The notes under the pieces are model-generated. The model had not been told where the DNA came from. It saw nothing but the letters and a program-made list of their open reading frames with translations, and searched no databases. A program made the position numbers and the translations under genes. 64,000 nt of DNA from Muricauda sp. MAR_2010_75 (GTDB taxonomy: Bacteria > Bacteroidota > Bacteroidia > Flavobacteriales > Flavobacteriaceae): the NCBI RefSeq assembly GCF_000745185.1, contig NZ_JQNJ01000001.1, positions 4,260,501 to 4,324,500 on the forward strand. Direction: 5' to 3'. Below are positions 62,703-64,000 of the stretch, piece by piece (the stretch's first letter is position 1; every line of letters begins with the position of its first letter).

Positions 62703-64000
62703 TTAATTTACACGCAATACTCCCTGCATAATTCGCCAGTGACCTGGGAATGTGCATATATAAGGATAATCTCCTGCCTTATTCGGCAATTTTATGGTCA
62801 ATGTATAACTGCCTCCTGAATTAATTAAAGGCGTTGCGGCGATGACTTCTGGCATTTGGGGTATATATTCCAATTCTTGCCCATTACTGGCCATTGCCAA
62901 TTTATCGGCCTCTGCCCCAACTTTATCCTTGGTTCCAGGTTGAACCAGCACCAAATTGTGCTGCATAAAATCTGGATTGTTTAGCACAATCTGAATGGTT
63001 GTGCCTGCCTTGGCGGTAATTAACTCTTTGTCATATTTCATGACGTCCTTCAAGGTGTTCAGGACAATTACCTGATCCACATCCTCAACAACTTCAGTCA
63101 CTGCAGAAGTATCTAAAATTTCCAGCTTTCCATTTCTGAATGAGGTTGTTCTGGAATAGAATAAATCAGGGTAATCGGCCACTTTATCGCCGCCGGTACT
63201 TCTTTCAAAACCAACCCTTACACCACGTTCTTTTTCTAAATCATTTTTGAAAAGACCCGCCGTCTGGGTCGAACCAACTTCCTCTCCATCAATTACCAAC
63301 TTCATTACACCGTCTTCCTGTAATCCTGCCACAAACTTGAAGTTCTTGGGAAGGCGCTCGGAATTCACCACTTTGTACGTTCTGCCATTTTGGTTGATGA
63401 CAAAATTTAATTGTCCATCCATAAAAAACAGTCCATACCCATTTCTTCGGTTTCCTTGCACCATAATAAGCCCTGAATGCTCTTCGTCTGAATTATTTTC
63501 TATGTCACCAGAAACAATCCATTCTCTATTGGCTACTTCCGGAGTTAATGGCACTGCACGTCTCCATGTTCTACGAAGTTGCACCATATTTAGTTGGGAA
63601 CCATAGGCCAATTTCTGGGCTAGGGAGGCTTCCATTAGAGAAGGATTCTGCTTGTACCCCCTTTTGGCAAACTCAGCTTTAAATCCGTTTGCATTTAATT
63701 TGCCTGAAATGGTCAAGGCATGTTTCAGCCACATATCGCTGAAGTTTTCTTCCTTCTCGGCCATATCTACAAGCACCTTTCCAATAGAATCGGATGGAGG
63801 CAATTCGGTTGTGAATAGTGCAGCTGCCAATCGTACCCGGTAATCCTCATCTGCAAATAGTCCAGCTTTCTCAATGGCTTCAAAGGTTTCCACGGTTTTA
63901 GGCAACACCTGAATGGCTGCACGTCTAACCCCCGCAGTAGGATGAGACAATGCTTTTGTAGCCACATCCAATGCCTCTTGGTTAGAACCATCAAAGGCCC
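62703..64000 (-). CDS. HEAT-repeat, laminin-G-like and azurin-like copper protein, 5' end outside window
   Basis: The visible 432 residues are the C-terminal part; the start lies right of the window. Residues at the edge carry HEAT-like repeats (ALSHPTAGVRRAAIQVLPK, EDYRVRLAAALF), then a beta-sandwich with SGLIMVQGNRRNGYGLFFMDGQ and an azurin/plastocyanin domain (FMQHNLVLVQPG and YICTFPGHWRIMQ) whose His, Cys, His and Met make a type 1 copper site. Similar proteins in Bacteroidota and Planctomycetes carry cytochrome or propeller domains upstream and serve as periplasmic sugar dehydrogenases. Expected to pass electrons in the periplasm and to head the operon that ends at 59112. Confidence 0.88.
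   Translation of the reverse strand, partial: AFDGSNQEALDVATKALSHPTAGVRRAAIQVLPKTVETFEAIEKAGLFADEDYRVRLAAALFTTELPPSDSIGKVLVDMAEKEENFSDMWLKHALTISGKLNANGFKAEFAKRGYKQNPSLMEASLAQKLAYGSQLNMVQLRRTWRRAVPLTPEVANREWIVSGDIENNSDEEHSGLIMVQGNRRNGYGLFFMDGQLNFVINQNGRTYKVVNSERLPKNFKFVAGLQEDGVMKLVIDGEEVGSTQTAGLFKNDLEKERGVRVGFERSTGGDKVADYPDLFYSRTTSFRNGKLEILDTSAVTEVVEDVDQVIVLNTLKDVMKYDKELITAKAGTTIQIVLNNPDFMQHNLVLVQPGTKDKVGAEADKLAMASNGQELEYIPQMPEVIAATPLINSGGSYTLTIKLPNKAGDYPYICTFPGHWRIMQGVLRVN

Noticed and set aside
1..64000. tRNA, rRNA, insertion sequence or prophage
   Set aside because: None of the longer intergenic stretches folds or reads like a tRNA or rRNA, and no transposase, integrase or attachment-site repeat was found.

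Overview
The window looks like chromosomal DNA of a marine flavobacterium (Bacteroidota, Flavobacteriaceae, in the Muricauda/Allomuricauda/Maribacter range). The support is a TonB-dependent receptor with a carboxypeptidase-like N-terminal domain, several lipoproteins, many Tat-type N-termini, head-GIN, PspC, AIM24, DUF4870 and EboA-E family genes, promoters of the Bacteroidota type (TTTG near -33, TAnnTTTG near -7), and A-rich leaders instead of strong Shine-Dalgarno sites. Genus is inference. I see no rRNA, tRNA, CRISPR array, prophage or insertion sequence.

Layout. 1-6.7 kb: pyruvate:ferredoxin oxidoreductase (cut by the left edge), an OsmC-like protein behind a clear sigma-54 promoter and a three-copy upstream repeat, the gene of a sigma-54 activator (cyclic-nucleotide-binding, PAS, AAA+, Fis-type HTH), then OxyR. 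6.7-13.5 kb: a small conserved-looking protein, a PBP4-type peptidase, NudK, a GMC oxidoreductase with its gluconate-dehydrogenase-subunit-3 partner, AIM24, DUF4442 and DUF4870 proteins. 13.5-17.2 kb: a PadR-PspC-head-GIN envelope operon and a lipocalin-like secreted protein. 17.2-21.1 kb: DUF1080 double-domain lipoprotein followed by two Tat-exported Gfo/Idh/MocA oxidoreductases. 21.2-30.7 kb: thioredoxin reductase, a tiny ORF with its own terminator, a RimB-RimK fusion operon, and a polyamine operon (arginine decarboxylase, agmatinase, deoxyhypusine-synthase-like protein, acidic small protein) behind a long structured leader.

30.7-41 kb: PQQ-type sugar dehydrogenase, a two-subunit molybdenum hydroxylase, a compact DNA-alkylation-repair operon in which Ada is split into separate genes, an outer-membrane barrel with a duplicated vanadium-haloperoxidase/PAP2 protein, and a YtxH stress operon. 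41-46.8 kb: hybrid sensor kinase with 7TMR-DISM input, a TPR protein and a TonB receptor. 46.9-53.6 kb: a complete, translationally coupled ebo cluster (eboA-B-C-D-E and a phosphodiesterase-like eboF position) ending in a TMEM220 gene. 53.9-58.8 kb: PLP decarboxylase, AraC regulator, cupin, DUF3237, acyltransferase and Dabb proteins. 59.1-64 kb: an operon for sugar catabolism or export (HEAT/laminin-G-like/azurin protein cut by the right edge, MFS transporter, TIM-barrel isomerase, Gfo/Idh/MocA oxidoreductase).

Themes. Three separate loci (9-11, 17-21 and 59-64 kb) carry the enzyme families associated with 3-keto-glycoside chemistry: GMC plus subunit 3, DUF1080, exported Gfo/Idh and TIM-barrel proteins. 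The most distinctive items are the ebo operon, a known cluster whose product is still unresolved, and the self-contained sigma-54 circuit at osmC, which can be read almost completely from the DNA.
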